DNA of 64,000 nucleotides from Sphingomonadales bacterium UBA2683. Lineage in GTDB: Bacteria > Pseudomonadota > Alphaproteobacteria > Sphingomonadales > Sphingomonadaceae. Below are positions 52,686 through 60,239 of this stretch, piece after piece; the first letter of the stretch is position 1, and the number at the start of each line of letters is the position of its first letter. The notes under the pieces are model-generated. The model did not search any database. It saw only the letters and a program-made list of their open reading frames with translations, and had not been told where the DNA came from. The position numbers and the translations under genes are program-made. The DNA lies in contig DELZ01000001.1 of the NCBI GenBank assembly GCA_002354635.1, positions 495,963 to 559,962 of the forward strand. Reading direction: 5' to 3'.

Positions 52686-54476
52686 TCAGGTCATCGACAG
52701 CTGCGCCTTCACTTTTGCGATGCTATTGTCAAAATCCTTGAGCTTTCTGGTGCGATTGGCTTTGCTTTCGGTGCATTTGGCCGCTTCGGCGCGACCCTTT
52801 TCGAGACCCGACAAGGTCGCCTTGAGCATGGCCGTCTTGTCGATCTTGACTTCAAAACCGCCGCAACCGGCAACAACAGCCCAGGCCTGACCGGTGAGGC
52901 CGTTCGTTCCGCCCATCGCGATCTGCTTGTTCATCGCCGTGCAATCGGGTCCGCTGACCTTGGAGCCGGTGACAAAGGAAATTGAAGAAATACGGGCTTC
53001 CTGCCGGGTTTGCTCTCGTGCTTCGCGTGCAGCCTCACTGGCTTCCCGTTGCGCCTCGCGGGCTTCCTGCCGGGCTTCCCGCCTGGCTTCAAGTGCCTCG
53101 CGCTGGGCCTCGCGCACGTCCTGTTGGGCTTCCCGCAACTCCTGCTGCATTTCGATTCTGGCCTGTGCCAGTTCCCGGTCGACCTCATTCATGGTCGCGC
53201 GCATCTGCTCCCGGTCCCATCCGCTTTCACGCAGCGCCCTGTCTGCCTCCAGCCGGGACTTTTCGGCTTCCGCAACCATCTTGCGAATTTCCTTCTCGCT
53301 CAGCACCTTGTCGGTCCGCAAGATGACGGTTCTGCCATTATGCTGTATCTTGTGGACATAGTCGTTTGCCGGGTCATAATTTTTGCGACCGTTGAGCATG
53401 GTGATGTTGGTAACGTCGCCCACCGCCGTCGGAGCGGATGGTGCCGACGGAACCTCGGGAGCCGAAACCGCCGATGGAGCCATCGGAGCGGCAGGCGCTG
53501 CGGGTGCCAGTGGTACCTCGGGAGCCGACAGATCGACGGGATCTACCGCTTCGGCATAGGTGACGGTGGCGGTGAGCGGCAGCGCAATCACGGTGCCGAC
53601 AGCGACCAATCCGGCGCCCAGCCTGCTGCGGAACCGCGACTTTTCCGACTGGCCCAGCATTTTGAGCCGACCCTTGATCTTGTCCTTCTGGTTCAACGGA
53701 CTGGCCAGTCCCAGCCGGTGACCGGAAGCCGACTTGGCAATGGTCCGGCCGTAAACGGCCCGCACTTCATGACCGCTTTGCGCCAGTACCCGCGCATCGC
53801 AAGCCGTTTCCTGATCCTGTCGAAACGCGATCCAGGCGAACCAGGCGATCGGGTTGAACCAGTGCAGCGACAATATCGAAAGGCCGACGAAATTGGCCGC
53901 CAGGTCTCCCGACTCATGGTGCGCGATTTCATGCTCCAGCGCGAGTTTGCGTTCCCGGGGGGCATAATCGCGGAAAAAATTGGTCGGAACGGCAATATAT
54001 TTGTCAAACAGGCCGAAGGCGAGTGGTCCGCCAACAGCGGCCGTTTCCAGGATTTTGATGTTGCCATGGCGACTGATCAGACGACCGTCAGCCACGATAT
54101 CTTCTCTAAACTGCAGATAGGACGCCAGCTTGCTGATAAACAGCAGCCCCGCGCCACCAAGCCAGAGAATGAGCGCAATCATCATCCAGTCGAGCGAAGC
54201 GAGCGTACTGATTGCACTGCCTTGGGCAGGAACGGCAGCGACCAAATCCGAACCGGCGACTGCCGGCACGTAGGCCGCCATCGGCTCGACTTCCGCCGGT
54301 GCCTCAAGGGTCAGCGTCGGCATGAACAGGCGCGCCACTGGCAATATCCACAACAGATAGGCAATACGAGCGCCGAAAAAATGGCTCACCGGCCTGCGGA
54401 TTGCCAGCACCAGCACCAGCAGCAGGGTCATCGAGAACATGGTATCCCAGATCCATTGGTTCAATTCGCCACTCAT
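52686..54476 (-). CDS. BlaR1/MecR1-like M56 zinc peptidase with coiled-coil extracytoplasmic region
   Basis: A 596-residue membrane protease. Four N-terminal membrane segments surround the M56 domain with HEIAH (182-186) and downstream Glu in QDQETACDARV (about 221-231). After a further membrane segment (about 290-315) comes a Pro/Ala-rich spacer, then a long Glu/Arg/Ala coiled coil (about 400-490) with repeated AREA-type units, and a Cys-containing end. The penicillin-binding sensor of true BlaR1 is missing. Cleaving BlaI on an unknown signal is inferred. Overlaps blaI by 4 bases. Confidence 0.88.
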   Translation of the reverse strand: MSGELNQWIWDTMFSMTLLLVLVLAIRRPVSHFFGARIAYLLWILPVARLFMPTLTLEAPAEVEPMAAYVPAVAGSDLVAAVPAQGSAISTLASLDWMMIALILWLGGAGLLFISKLASYLQFREDIVADGRLISRHGNIKILETAAVGGPLAFGLFDKYIAVPTNFFRDYAPRERKLALEHEIAHHESGDLAANFVGLSILSLHWFNPIAWFAWIAFRQDQETACDARVLAQSGHEVRAVYGRTIAKSASGHRLGLASPLNQKDKIKGRLKMLGQSEKSRFRSRLGAGLVAVGTVIALPLTATVTYAEAVDPVDLSAPEVPLAPAAPAAPMAPSAVSAPEVPSAPSAPTAVGDVTNITMLNGRKNYDPANDYVHKIQHNGRTVILRTDKVLSEKEIRKMVAEAEKSRLEADRALRESGWDREQMRATMNEVDRELAQARIEMQQELREAQQDVREAQREALEARREARQEAREAQREASEAAREAREQTRQEARISSISFVTGSKVSGPDCTAMNKQIAMGGTNGLTGQAWAVVAGCGGFEVKIDKTAMLKATLSGLEKGRAEAAKCTESKANRTRKLKDFDNSIAKVKAQLSMT

Positions 54477-54841
54477 TTCTTCAACTCCCTCAAAAGCCCC
54501 TCGATTTCGCGGATGTCGTCAGCGCTCAGTTCATCGGCCTCGGCCAGGTGCGCAACCAATGGCATGACTTTTCCCCCGAAAAGCCGATCCACAAAATTTC
54601 GTGACACGCCGGTCAGATAGGCATCGCGTTCCACAAGCGGTGAATAGAGAAAACGACGACCGTCGCGCTCGGTGCCGACAACCGCTTTTGCGGCCAGCCG
54701 GGATAGCAGGGTCTTGACGGTCTGCAGTGACCAGTCCTTTTCCTGAACCACCTGATCGGCCACTTCGGTGGCGGTCAGGGGCGCGCGCTTCCAGAGGACT
54801 TCCATAACGGCATGTTCGGCATCGCTAATGCGTTCGGTCAC
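54473..54841 (-). CDS. BlaI/MecI/CopY-family repressor
   Basis: A 122-residue winged-helix repressor: ISDAEHAVMEVLWKRAPLTATEVADQV (key: AEHAVMEVLWKRAPLTA), SLQTVKTLLSRLAAKAVV (key: TVKTLLSRL), and a C-terminal helix region with NFVDRLFGGKVMPLVAHL for dimer formation. The Asn-type cleavage site of BlaI is not identifiable by eye. GTG start at 54841 with GGAGGG about 10 bases upstream. It is the first gene of a two-gene unit with the M56 protease. Confidence 0.9.
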   Translation of the reverse strand: MTERISDAEHAVMEVLWKRAPLTATEVADQVVQEKDWSLQTVKTLLSRLAAKAVVGTERDGRRFLYSPLVERDAYLTGVSRNFVDRLFGGKVMPLVAHLAEADELSADDIREIEGLLRELKK

Positions 54842-54873
54842 GGTTTGTGTCCCTCCCTCGAGAATCGTCAGTG

Positions 54874-54908
54874 ACTACATGTGTAGTTTCATCGACCACG
54901 CGTGTAAA
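54874..54908 (-). promoter_or_regulatory. BlaI-type operator overlapping the blaI promoter
   Basis: ACTACATGTGTAGT (54874-54887) has ACTACA/TGTAGT arms matching the TACA...TGTA pattern of BlaI/MecI sites. On the minus strand it covers a -10 TACACA (54885-54880) that lies 17 bases from -35 TTTACA (54908-54903). Autorepression is expected. The remaining gap up to 55050 shows no gene. Confidence 0.75.
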
Positions 54909-55054
54909 CAACGAATTTGCCCGCGGATGTCGTTCGTGGATCGTCTGCGGTTGTTTGTCGAAAAACAGGCGTTTGTCGAAAAATTTTACAGGCCTGCAAT
55001 CCTTAACAGAGCATCAACCATGCAAGTGATTGAATTAGAAGAATTTTGAAAAAC

Positions 55055-55070
55055 TGGCACGACTGGTGCA
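55055..55070 (+). promoter_or_regulatory. Sigma-54-like promoter motif
   Basis: TGGCACGACTGGTGCA fits the -24/-12 consensus TGGCACG-N4-TTGCW at all positions but one, with correct GG-GC spacing. It would start transcription near 55081, just before the SD hairpin and small ORF. No good sigma-70 boxes are seen. One such match could arise by chance in a window of this size (rough expectation about 0.3). Confidence 0.4.
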
Positions 55071-55125
55071 ACATGATATCCATATTCTAGGCTTTACACC
55101 CAAAACCTCCTTGCAGGAGGAGACA

Positions 55126-55215
55126 ATGAGGGGGACAATCGACTGGTCTCTGTTGCCCCACCTCATAAAAATTCGACGAAGCTTACCCCAAATAAAAACG
55201 GCCCGGTCCTCCTAG
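55126..55215 (+). CDS. Possible 29-residue leader or small protein with sequestered SD
   Basis: An ATG with an ideal AGGAGG 5 bases upstream opens a 29-codon frame ending TAG inside the terminator stem. The peptide starts MRGTIDWSLLPHLIKIRRS and is basic and amphipathic. The SD is the right arm of a 6-bp hairpin CCTCCT-TGC-AGGAGG (55106-55120), so translation would require melting. The stop within the terminator suggests either a structured sRNA or a regulated small protein. No homologue recognised. Confidence 0.45.
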   Translation: MRGTIDWSLLPHLIKIRRSLPQIKTARSS

Positions 55216-55230
55216 ACCGAGCCGTTTTTT
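55194..55230. terminator. Bidirectional terminator
   Basis: Arms 55194-55208 and 55215-55229 pair with one mismatch (core ACGGC.CGGTC / GACCG.GCCGT), flanked by A5 on the left and T6 on the right. Serves the small ORF or RNA on the plus strand and grxD on the minus strand. Confidence 0.85.
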
Positions 55231-55265
55231 ATGTCTTTGCCAATTCTGTAATGGCCGGCAAGCGT

Positions 55266-55598
55266 TCAGGCCTCGGCGGGGGCGACCTTTTTCTCGGCCA
55301 TCAGTTCGCCAAGCTCGCCGGCTTCGTACATCTCCATCATGATATCGCTGCCGCCGACAAATTCGCCTTTGACATAAAGTTGCGGGATGGTCGGCCAGTC
55401 GGAATAATCCTTGATCCCCTGACGAACCTCCATATCCTGAAGCACGTCGAACGAGTCAAATCCGACTCCGAGATGCTCCAATATGGCAACAGCGCGACTG
55501 GAAAAGCCACATTGCGGGAACAGCGGCGTGCCCTTCATGAAGAGCACCACGTCATTGCTGTTCACCACCGCTTTGATTTTTTCATTCACGTCGGTCAT
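55266..55598 (-). CDS. grxD: Monothiol glutaredoxin (Grx4/GrxD type)
   Basis: A 110-residue monothiol glutaredoxin with the active site CGFS (in PLFPQCGFSSRAV, about 30-33), preceded by VVLFMKGTP and followed by WPTIPQLYVKGEFVGGSDI (key: WPTIPQLYV), the glutathione-binding part. Such proteins carry a [2Fe-2S] cluster shared with BolA and hand it to iron-sulfur enzymes. bolA lies 10 bases upstream on the same strand, so the pair forms a functional unit. Confidence 0.93.
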   Translation of the reverse strand: MTDVNEKIKAVVNSNDVVLFMKGTPLFPQCGFSSRAVAILEHLGVGFDSFDVLQDMEVRQGIKDYSDWPTIPQLYVKGEFVGGSDIMMEMYEAGELGELMAEKKVAPAEA

Positions 55599-55608
55599 CT
55601 TGATTCTC

Positions 55609-55842
55609 CTAGTCGGGAACGGAAGTGGTCAGTTGCAACGCGTGCAATTCACCACCCATTTTTCCCTTCAGCGCGGCGTAAACCGCCTGATGCTGTTTCA
55701 CCCGGTTCATATTCGCGAACGCAGCGGAGCTAACCTTCGCGGCATAATGGTCGCCATCTCCGGCCAGATCGGTAATCTCCACCGACGCATCGGGAAAGGC
55801 TGCCAAAATCATGGCCTCTATATCTGCGCTTGCCATCGGCAT
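55609..55842 (-). CDS. BolA family protein
   Basis: A 77-residue BolA/IbaG-like protein: ADIEAMILAAFPDASVEITDLAGDGDHY (key: GDGDHYAAKVSS) and NRVKQHQAVYAAL with the conserved His that ligates the cluster in BolA-Grx4 heterodimers. The short N-terminal part fits BolA2/IbaG. It lies between DUF1476 and grxD, on the same strand, and the three form one likely transcript. Confidence 0.9.
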   Translation of the reverse strand: MPMASADIEAMILAAFPDASVEITDLAGDGDHYAAKVSSAAFANMNRVKQHQAVYAALKGKMGGELHALQLTTSVPD

Positions 55843-55847
55843 CGCGG

Positions 55848-56174
55848 TCAGGAGGCCTCTTCGATAAACTGGCGACGGGCTTCCACCATTTTCTCGGCCA
55901 GGGCAGTACGGATACCCGCATCGTCCATTTCGACACCCGCCGAGGTCAGATCGCCGAGCAGCTTGCGGATGACATCTTCATCGCCCGCTTCCTCGAAATC
56001 GGCCGCCACAACTTCCTTGGCATAGGCATCGGTTTCTTCCGATGTCAGGCCCATTTTCGCTGCGGCCCATTGACCGAGCAGGCGATTGCGCCGCGCGGTT
56101 ACCCGGAACTGCATTTCCTCGTCGCGCGCAAACTTCGTCTCAAACGCGTTTTCGCGATCCTTAAAATCTGTCAT
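55848..56174 (-). CDS. DUF1476 protein (F1-ATPase zeta-subunit-like)
   Basis: A 108-residue all-helical protein, starting with MTDFKDRENAFETKFARDEEMQFR (key: FKDRENAFETKFARDEE), the signature of DUF1476, whose Paracoccus member is the inhibitory zeta subunit of F1F0-ATPase. Family-wide inhibition is not uniform. Normal length. Its stop is 5 bases before bolA. Confidence 0.9.
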   Translation of the reverse strand: MTDFKDRENAFETKFARDEEMQFRVTARRNRLLGQWAAAKMGLTSEETDAYAKEVVAADFEEAGDEDVIRKLLGDLTSAGVEMDDAGIRTALAEKMVEARRQFIEEAS

Positions 56175-56244
56175 GAGCTTCCCTTGAACTGAGTTGTTGT
56201 AAAAATAGGCATGATCGCCCGCTCCCGCAAGTGCTGCGGGGCAA

Positions 56245-57246
56245 TCAATCTGCGACCTTTACCACCAATTTGCCGATAGCACCGCGATCGGCCATTTTCT
56301 GGATCGCCTTGCCGGCATCGGCAAAAGCGAAGACCTCGGATACGCGGGGCTGGATAAGCCCCTCGTCCCAAAGCTTGAACAGCCGATTGATATGGGCGCG
56401 ATTGCCTTTCGGATCGCGTGCCGCATAAGCCCCCCAGAACACGCCGCAGACATCGCAGGATTTGAGCAGGGTGAGATTGAGCGGCAGCTTGGCAATGCCG
56501 GCCGGAAACCCGACCACCAGAAAGCGGCCTTCCCAGGCAATCGAGCGCACCGCCGGTTCGCTATAGTCGCCGCCGACAGCATCATAGATGACATCCGCGC
56601 CATTCGGCCCGACGGCTGCCTTGAACTGGGCGGCCAGGGCCTTGGACTGATCCTTGTCGAACGGCGCGCGGGCATAGACCACGGCTTCATCCGCGCCAGC
56701 CTGCTTGGCAAATTCGGCCTTTTCCTCGGACGATACCGCCGCAACCACGCGCGCGCCGAAGGCCTTGCCCAGTTCGACGGCGGCGATACCGACGCCGCCG
56801 GAGGCACCGAGCACCAGCAGGGTTTCCCCTTCCTTGATATGACCGCGATCCAGCAGTGCATGAATCGACGTGCCATAGGTCAGGATCAGTGCCGAGGCGT
56901 CTTCAAAACTGACGCTGTCGGGGATCTTGAAGGCGCTGTTCTGGTCGACGACGACTTTCTCGACGAGACCGCCATGGCCGGTGGTCGAGGCGACACGGTC
57001 ACCGACCTTGAGATCCTCGACGCCCTCGCCGACAGCGGCGATGACACCGGAAACCTCGCCGCCCGGCGCGAACGGCCGCGGCGGCTTGAACTGGTACATA
57101 TCCTGGATGATCAGCACGTCGGGATAGTTGATCGAGCAGGCCTTTACATCGATCAGCACCTGCCCCTTGGCCGCAACCGGGTCGGCCACATCCAGCATTT
57201 CGAGCGTGTCCGGTCCGCCCACTTTGGTTGACATCAAAGCCTTCAT
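56245..57246 (-). CDS. NADPH:quinone oxidoreductase family (MDR) protein
   Basis: A 333-residue zinc-independent medium-chain reductase. GroES-like domain with KACSINYPDVLIIQDMYQFKPP (key: NYPDVLIIQ) and PGGEVSGVIAAVGEGV; Rossmann loop GASGGVGIAAVELGKAFGA (key: GASGGVGIAAVELGKA). Matches QorA/QOR2-like reductases, which lower quinones or enones. Single gene, 70 bases upstream of the DUF1476 start. Confidence 0.88.
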   Translation of the reverse strand: MKALMSTKVGGPDTLEMLDVADPVAAKGQVLIDVKACSINYPDVLIIQDMYQFKPPRPFAPGGEVSGVIAAVGEGVEDLKVGDRVASTTGHGGLVEKVVVDQNSAFKIPDSVSFEDASALILTYGTSIHALLDRGHIKEGETLLVLGASGGVGIAAVELGKAFGARVVAAVSSEEKAEFAKQAGADEAVVYARAPFDKDQSKALAAQFKAAVGPNGADVIYDAVGGDYSEPAVRSIAWEGRFLVVGFPAGIAKLPLNLTLLKSCDVCGVFWGAYAARDPKGNRAHINRLFKLWDEGLIQPRVSEVFAFADAGKAIQKMADRGAIGKLVVKVAD

Positions 57247-57276
57247 TTCATTCCCTTCCCTGGAATTATTCTGATC

Positions 57277-57870
57277 CTATGCCGCAGCAGGCTTGAGCCA
57301 GGGCTGCGCAGAATCACTGGTTATTTCGTGCCGCTTTATGGCATCGGCCTTTGCCATTGTCAGGTCTATTTCGTCCAGACCCTCGATCAGGCACTGGTGC
57401 CGGAACGCATCCATTTCAAACGGGAAACGATCCTGGAACGGGGAGGTGACACTCATGCTTTCCATATCGATAGTGACCGGATCGGTTTTGGCGACCTCCA
57501 TCAGCCGGTTGATCGCATCCTGCGGCAAGGCAATGGCCAGCAAGCCGTTCTTGAATGCGTTACCAGCGAATATATCCGAAAAACTGGGCGCGATCACCGC
57601 CTTGATGCCCATGTCATCCAGCGCCCAGGCCGCATGTTCGCGGCTTGATCCGCAACCGAAATTATCACCGGCAATCAGAATCGAGGCACCGGCATATTCC
57701 GGATCGTCGAAAATATTGCCTTCCTGCTCCCGGATCGATTCAAACGCGCCGGCACCGAGCCCCTCTCGGGACACTGTCTTCAGCCATTTGGCCGAAATGA
57801 TGACATCGGTATCGACATTTTTCTGACCGAAGGGAATGGCGCGACCTTCAACGCGCTTGACCGGATCCAT
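57277..57870 (-). CDS. leuD: 3-isopropylmalate dehydratase small subunit
   Basis: A 197-residue LeuD of leucine biosynthesis. IPFGQKNVDTDVIISAKWLK (key: KNVDTDVIISA), FGCGSSREHAAWAL (about 71-84, substrate phosphate/loop motif) and IAPSFSDIFAGNAFKNGLL (key: APSFSDIF.GNAFKNG). Partner of LeuC, whose gene lies upstream, with a small membrane-protein gene between them. Start ATG 57870. Confidence 0.95.
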   Translation of the reverse strand: MDPVKRVEGRAIPFGQKNVDTDVIISAKWLKTVSREGLGAGAFESIREQEGNIFDDPEYAGASILIAGDNFGCGSSREHAAWALDDMGIKAVIAPSFSDIFAGNAFKNGLLAIALPQDAINRLMEVAKTDPVTIDMESMSVTSPFQDRFPFEMDAFRHQCLIEGLDEIDLTMAKADAIKRHEITSDSAQPWLKPAAA

Positions 57871-57872
57871 CC

Positions 57873-58172
57873 TTATTCGTCTTCGCTTTTATTGGTGAAA
57901 TCGTCGTCGCCATCGTCATAGTCATAATCCGGCTCGTTTTCATATTTCGGCAGCGGCTTGTCCTTGGCCAGCTTGAAATCATCATGTTTTTTCATCTGGT
58001 GCCGACCGGCATAGAGCAAGGCGGCCGCAACCGCAGCCGAACCGATAGCCGCGCCGACCTTGGCACCGGTCGACCATGATCCGGATTCACCGCCCTTGGC
58101 GGCCTTGGTCTTGCCGGGGGCCTTGCCGGGCTTTTGCTCGGCGCCATTGTCGTTTTTCGTGTCGTCGCTCAT
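57873..58172 (-). CDS. Small membrane protein between leuC and leuD
   Basis: A 99-residue protein with a Lys/Gly-rich hydrophilic start, one hydrophobic segment (about 35-58: VGAAIGSAAVAAALLYAG) and a highly acidic Tyr/Asp tail. I do not recognise a family. It lies 9 bases after leuC and 2 bases before the leuD ATG, so it belongs to the same transcript. Similar fillers between leuC and leuD are familiar in sphingomonads. Confidence 0.75.
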   Translation of the reverse strand: MSDDTKNDNGAEQKPGKAPGKTKAAKGGESGSWSTGAKVGAAIGSAAVAAALLYAGRHQMKKHDDFKLAKDKPLPKYENEPDYDYDDGDDDFTNKSEDE

Positions 58173-58181
58173 TTCAACCTC

Positions 58182-59612
58182 TCATCTTGTCAGTTCACGC
58201 ACATCGGTCAACCTGCCGGTCACGGCCGCAGCCGCAGCCATGGCGGGGGACATCAGATGCGTTCTAGCACCGGGGCCCTGGCGGCCAACGAAATTGCGAT
58301 TGGAAGTGGATGCGCAGCGTTCGCCCGCCGGCACCTTGTCCGGATTCATGCCGAGACAGGCCGAGCAGCCGGGTTCACGCCATTCGAAACCGGCATCGGT
58401 GAAAATCCGGTCGAGACCTTCGGCTTCGGCCTGCGCCTTCACCAGTCCCGACCCCGGCACGACAATCGCCCATTTGACATTGTCGGCCTTCTTGCGCCCG
58501 TCGAGAATAGCAGCAGCGGCTCGCAGATCCTCGATCCGGCTGTTGGTGCAGCTGCCAATGAAGATATTTTCCACCATGACATCGCGCAGGGCCTGGCCTG
58601 CCTCGAGTCCCATGTAGTCCAGCGATTTGCGGGCGGCATCCTGCTTCGACGGATCGGCAAAGCTTTCCGGTGCCGGCACCGTGCCGTTGACCGGTACCAC
58701 ATCCTCGGGGCTGGTGCCCCAGGTGACGGTCGGCGCAACATCGGCGGCGTTGATAGTGACGCTCTTGTCAAAGGTAGCGCCTGCGTCGGTCGGCAGCGTC
58801 TTCCAATAGGCGACGGCGGCGTCCCAGTCGGCACCCTTCGGTGCCATCGGACGACCCTTCAGATAGGCATAGGTCTTGTCATCGGGCGCGATCAGGCCGG
58901 CCCGCGCGCCCGCCTCGATCGACATGTTGGACACGGTCAGCCGCCCCTCGATCGACATCTGCTCGAATACTTCGCCGCGATATTCGATGACATGGCCGGT
59001 GCCGCCGGCGGTGCCGATCACGCCGATGATATGCAGGATCAGGTCTTTCGGGCTGATACCGGGGCCAAGCAGCCCCTCGACCCGGATTTCCATCGATTTC
59101 GAGCGGGTCAGCTGCAGCGTCTGCGTCGCCAGCACATGCTCGACCTCGCTGGTGCCGATTCCGAAGGCCAGCGCGCCCAGCGCCCCGTGCGCCGCGGTAT
59201 GGCTGTCGCCGCAGACCATGGTCGTGCCCGGCAGGGTAAAACCCTGCTCCGGCCCAATGACATGGACAATGCCCTGGTTGATGTCGCTGGCACCGATATA
59301 TTTGATCCCGAAGGCCGGCGCATTGGCTTCCAGCGCTTCCAGCTGCGCCGCGCTCTGCGGATCGGCAATCGGTATCTTGTTGCCCTCGGCATCCAGCCGC
59401 GCCGTCGTCGGCAGATTGTGATCGGGAACCGCCAGCGTCAGATCGGGCCGCCGCACTTTCCGTCCCGCCATGCGCAGCGCTTCGAACGCCTGCGGGCTTG
59501 TGACCTCGTGCACCAGATGCCGGTCGATATAGATCAGCGCCGTGCCGTCATCCCGCTGGTCGACGACATGGGCGTCCCAGATTTTCTCATAAAGGGTCTT
59601 CGGTTGGTTCAT
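58182..59612 (-). CDS. leuC: 3-isopropylmalate dehydratase large subunit
   Basis: A 476-residue aconitase-family [4Fe-4S] enzyme. Seen: TLYEKIWDAHVV at the start, VCGDSHTAAHGALGALAFGIG (key: GDSHTAAHGA), FIGSCTNSRIEDLRAA (cluster Cys) and REPGCSACLGMNPD (two cluster Cys). ATG 59612 has AGGAG upstream; the in-frame start at 59630 is not used. Forms the active dimer with LeuD. Confidence 0.95.
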   Translation of the reverse strand: MNQPKTLYEKIWDAHVVDQRDDGTALIYIDRHLVHEVTSPQAFEALRMAGRKVRRPDLTLAVPDHNLPTTARLDAEGNKIPIADPQSAAQLEALEANAPAFGIKYIGASDINQGIVHVIGPEQGFTLPGTTMVCGDSHTAAHGALGALAFGIGTSEVEHVLATQTLQLTRSKSMEIRVEGLLGPGISPKDLILHIIGVIGTAGGTGHVIEYRGEVFEQMSIEGRLTVSNMSIEAGARAGLIAPDDKTYAYLKGRPMAPKGADWDAAVAYWKTLPTDAGATFDKSVTINAADVAPTVTWGTSPEDVVPVNGTVPAPESFADPSKQDAARKSLDYMGLEAGQALRDVMVENIFIGSCTNSRIEDLRAAAAILDGRKKADNVKWAIVVPGSGLVKAQAEAEGLDRIFTDAGFEWREPGCSACLGMNPDKVPAGERCASTSNRNFVGRQGPGARTHLMSPAMAAAAAVTGRLTDVRELTR

Positions 59613-59714
59613 AAGCTCCTGACTTCCCATATGGGGTTTCGTTTAGTCAGATCAATCATCGGCGCAAGTTAGAATTGCCTTCAAAACCTGTCAAAGAGCG
59701 CCTATCTTCGCAAC

Positions 59715-60230
59715 ATGAGCATATTCGCCATCCTCGCAACCGTCCTTGCATCCGTCATCGCGATGGAATTTGTCGCCTGGGCGAGCCACAAATATATCAT
59801 GCACAGTTTTGGCTGGGGTTGGCACCGCGACCATCATGAGCCGCACAATAATGCGCTCGAGAAGAACGATCTCTACGGCATCGTCGGTGCAGTGATGAGC
59901 ATATCGATGTTCGCGATCGGCAGCCCGCTGATCATGGGCAGCTCCGCATGGGAACCGGGCACCTGGGTTGGCCTCGGCATCATGTTCTACGGCATCATCT
60001 ACACCTTGATCCACGACGGCCTCGTGCATCAACGTTACTTCAAATATGTCCCCAGGGGCGGCTATGCCAAACGGCTGGTGCAGGCGCACAAGCTGCACCA
60101 TGCGACCATTGGCAAGCAAGGCGGGGTCAGCTTCGGTTTCGTGTTCGCCCGCGATCCGGCAAAGCTGAAGGCGGAACTGAAGCAACAGCGCGAAGCCGGC
60201 ACCGCCGTCGTCCGCGACGCGGTCGGCTAA
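59715..60230 (+). CDS. crtZ: Beta-carotene hydroxylase
   Basis: A 171-residue membrane di-iron hydroxylase converting beta-carotene to zeaxanthin. The His clusters are HKYIMH (25-30), HRDHHEPHNN (37-46), HDGLVHQRY and HKLHHATIG, as required for the eight-His fatty-acid-hydroxylase fold; two hydrophobic hairpins flank them. Divergent from leuC, with 102 bases between. No other crt gene lies in the window. Confidence 0.93.
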   Translation: MSIFAILATVLASVIAMEFVAWASHKYIMHSFGWGWHRDHHEPHNNALEKNDLYGIVGAVMSISMFAIGSPLIMGSSAWEPGTWVGLGIMFYGIIYTLIHDGLVHQRYFKYVPRGGYAKRLVQAHKLHHATIGKQGGVSFGFVFARDPAKLKAELKQQREAGTAVVRDAVG

Positions 60231-60239
60231 GCCAGCGAC

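Noticed and set aside
54842..55080. Gene in the gap upstream of blaI
   Set aside because: Short frames overlap the BlaI operator and have no ribosome site or family signs; the gap holds regulatory sequence only.
58134..59672. 512-codon plus-strand frame opposite leuC
   Set aside because: Antisense to a well-supported leuC; no motif.
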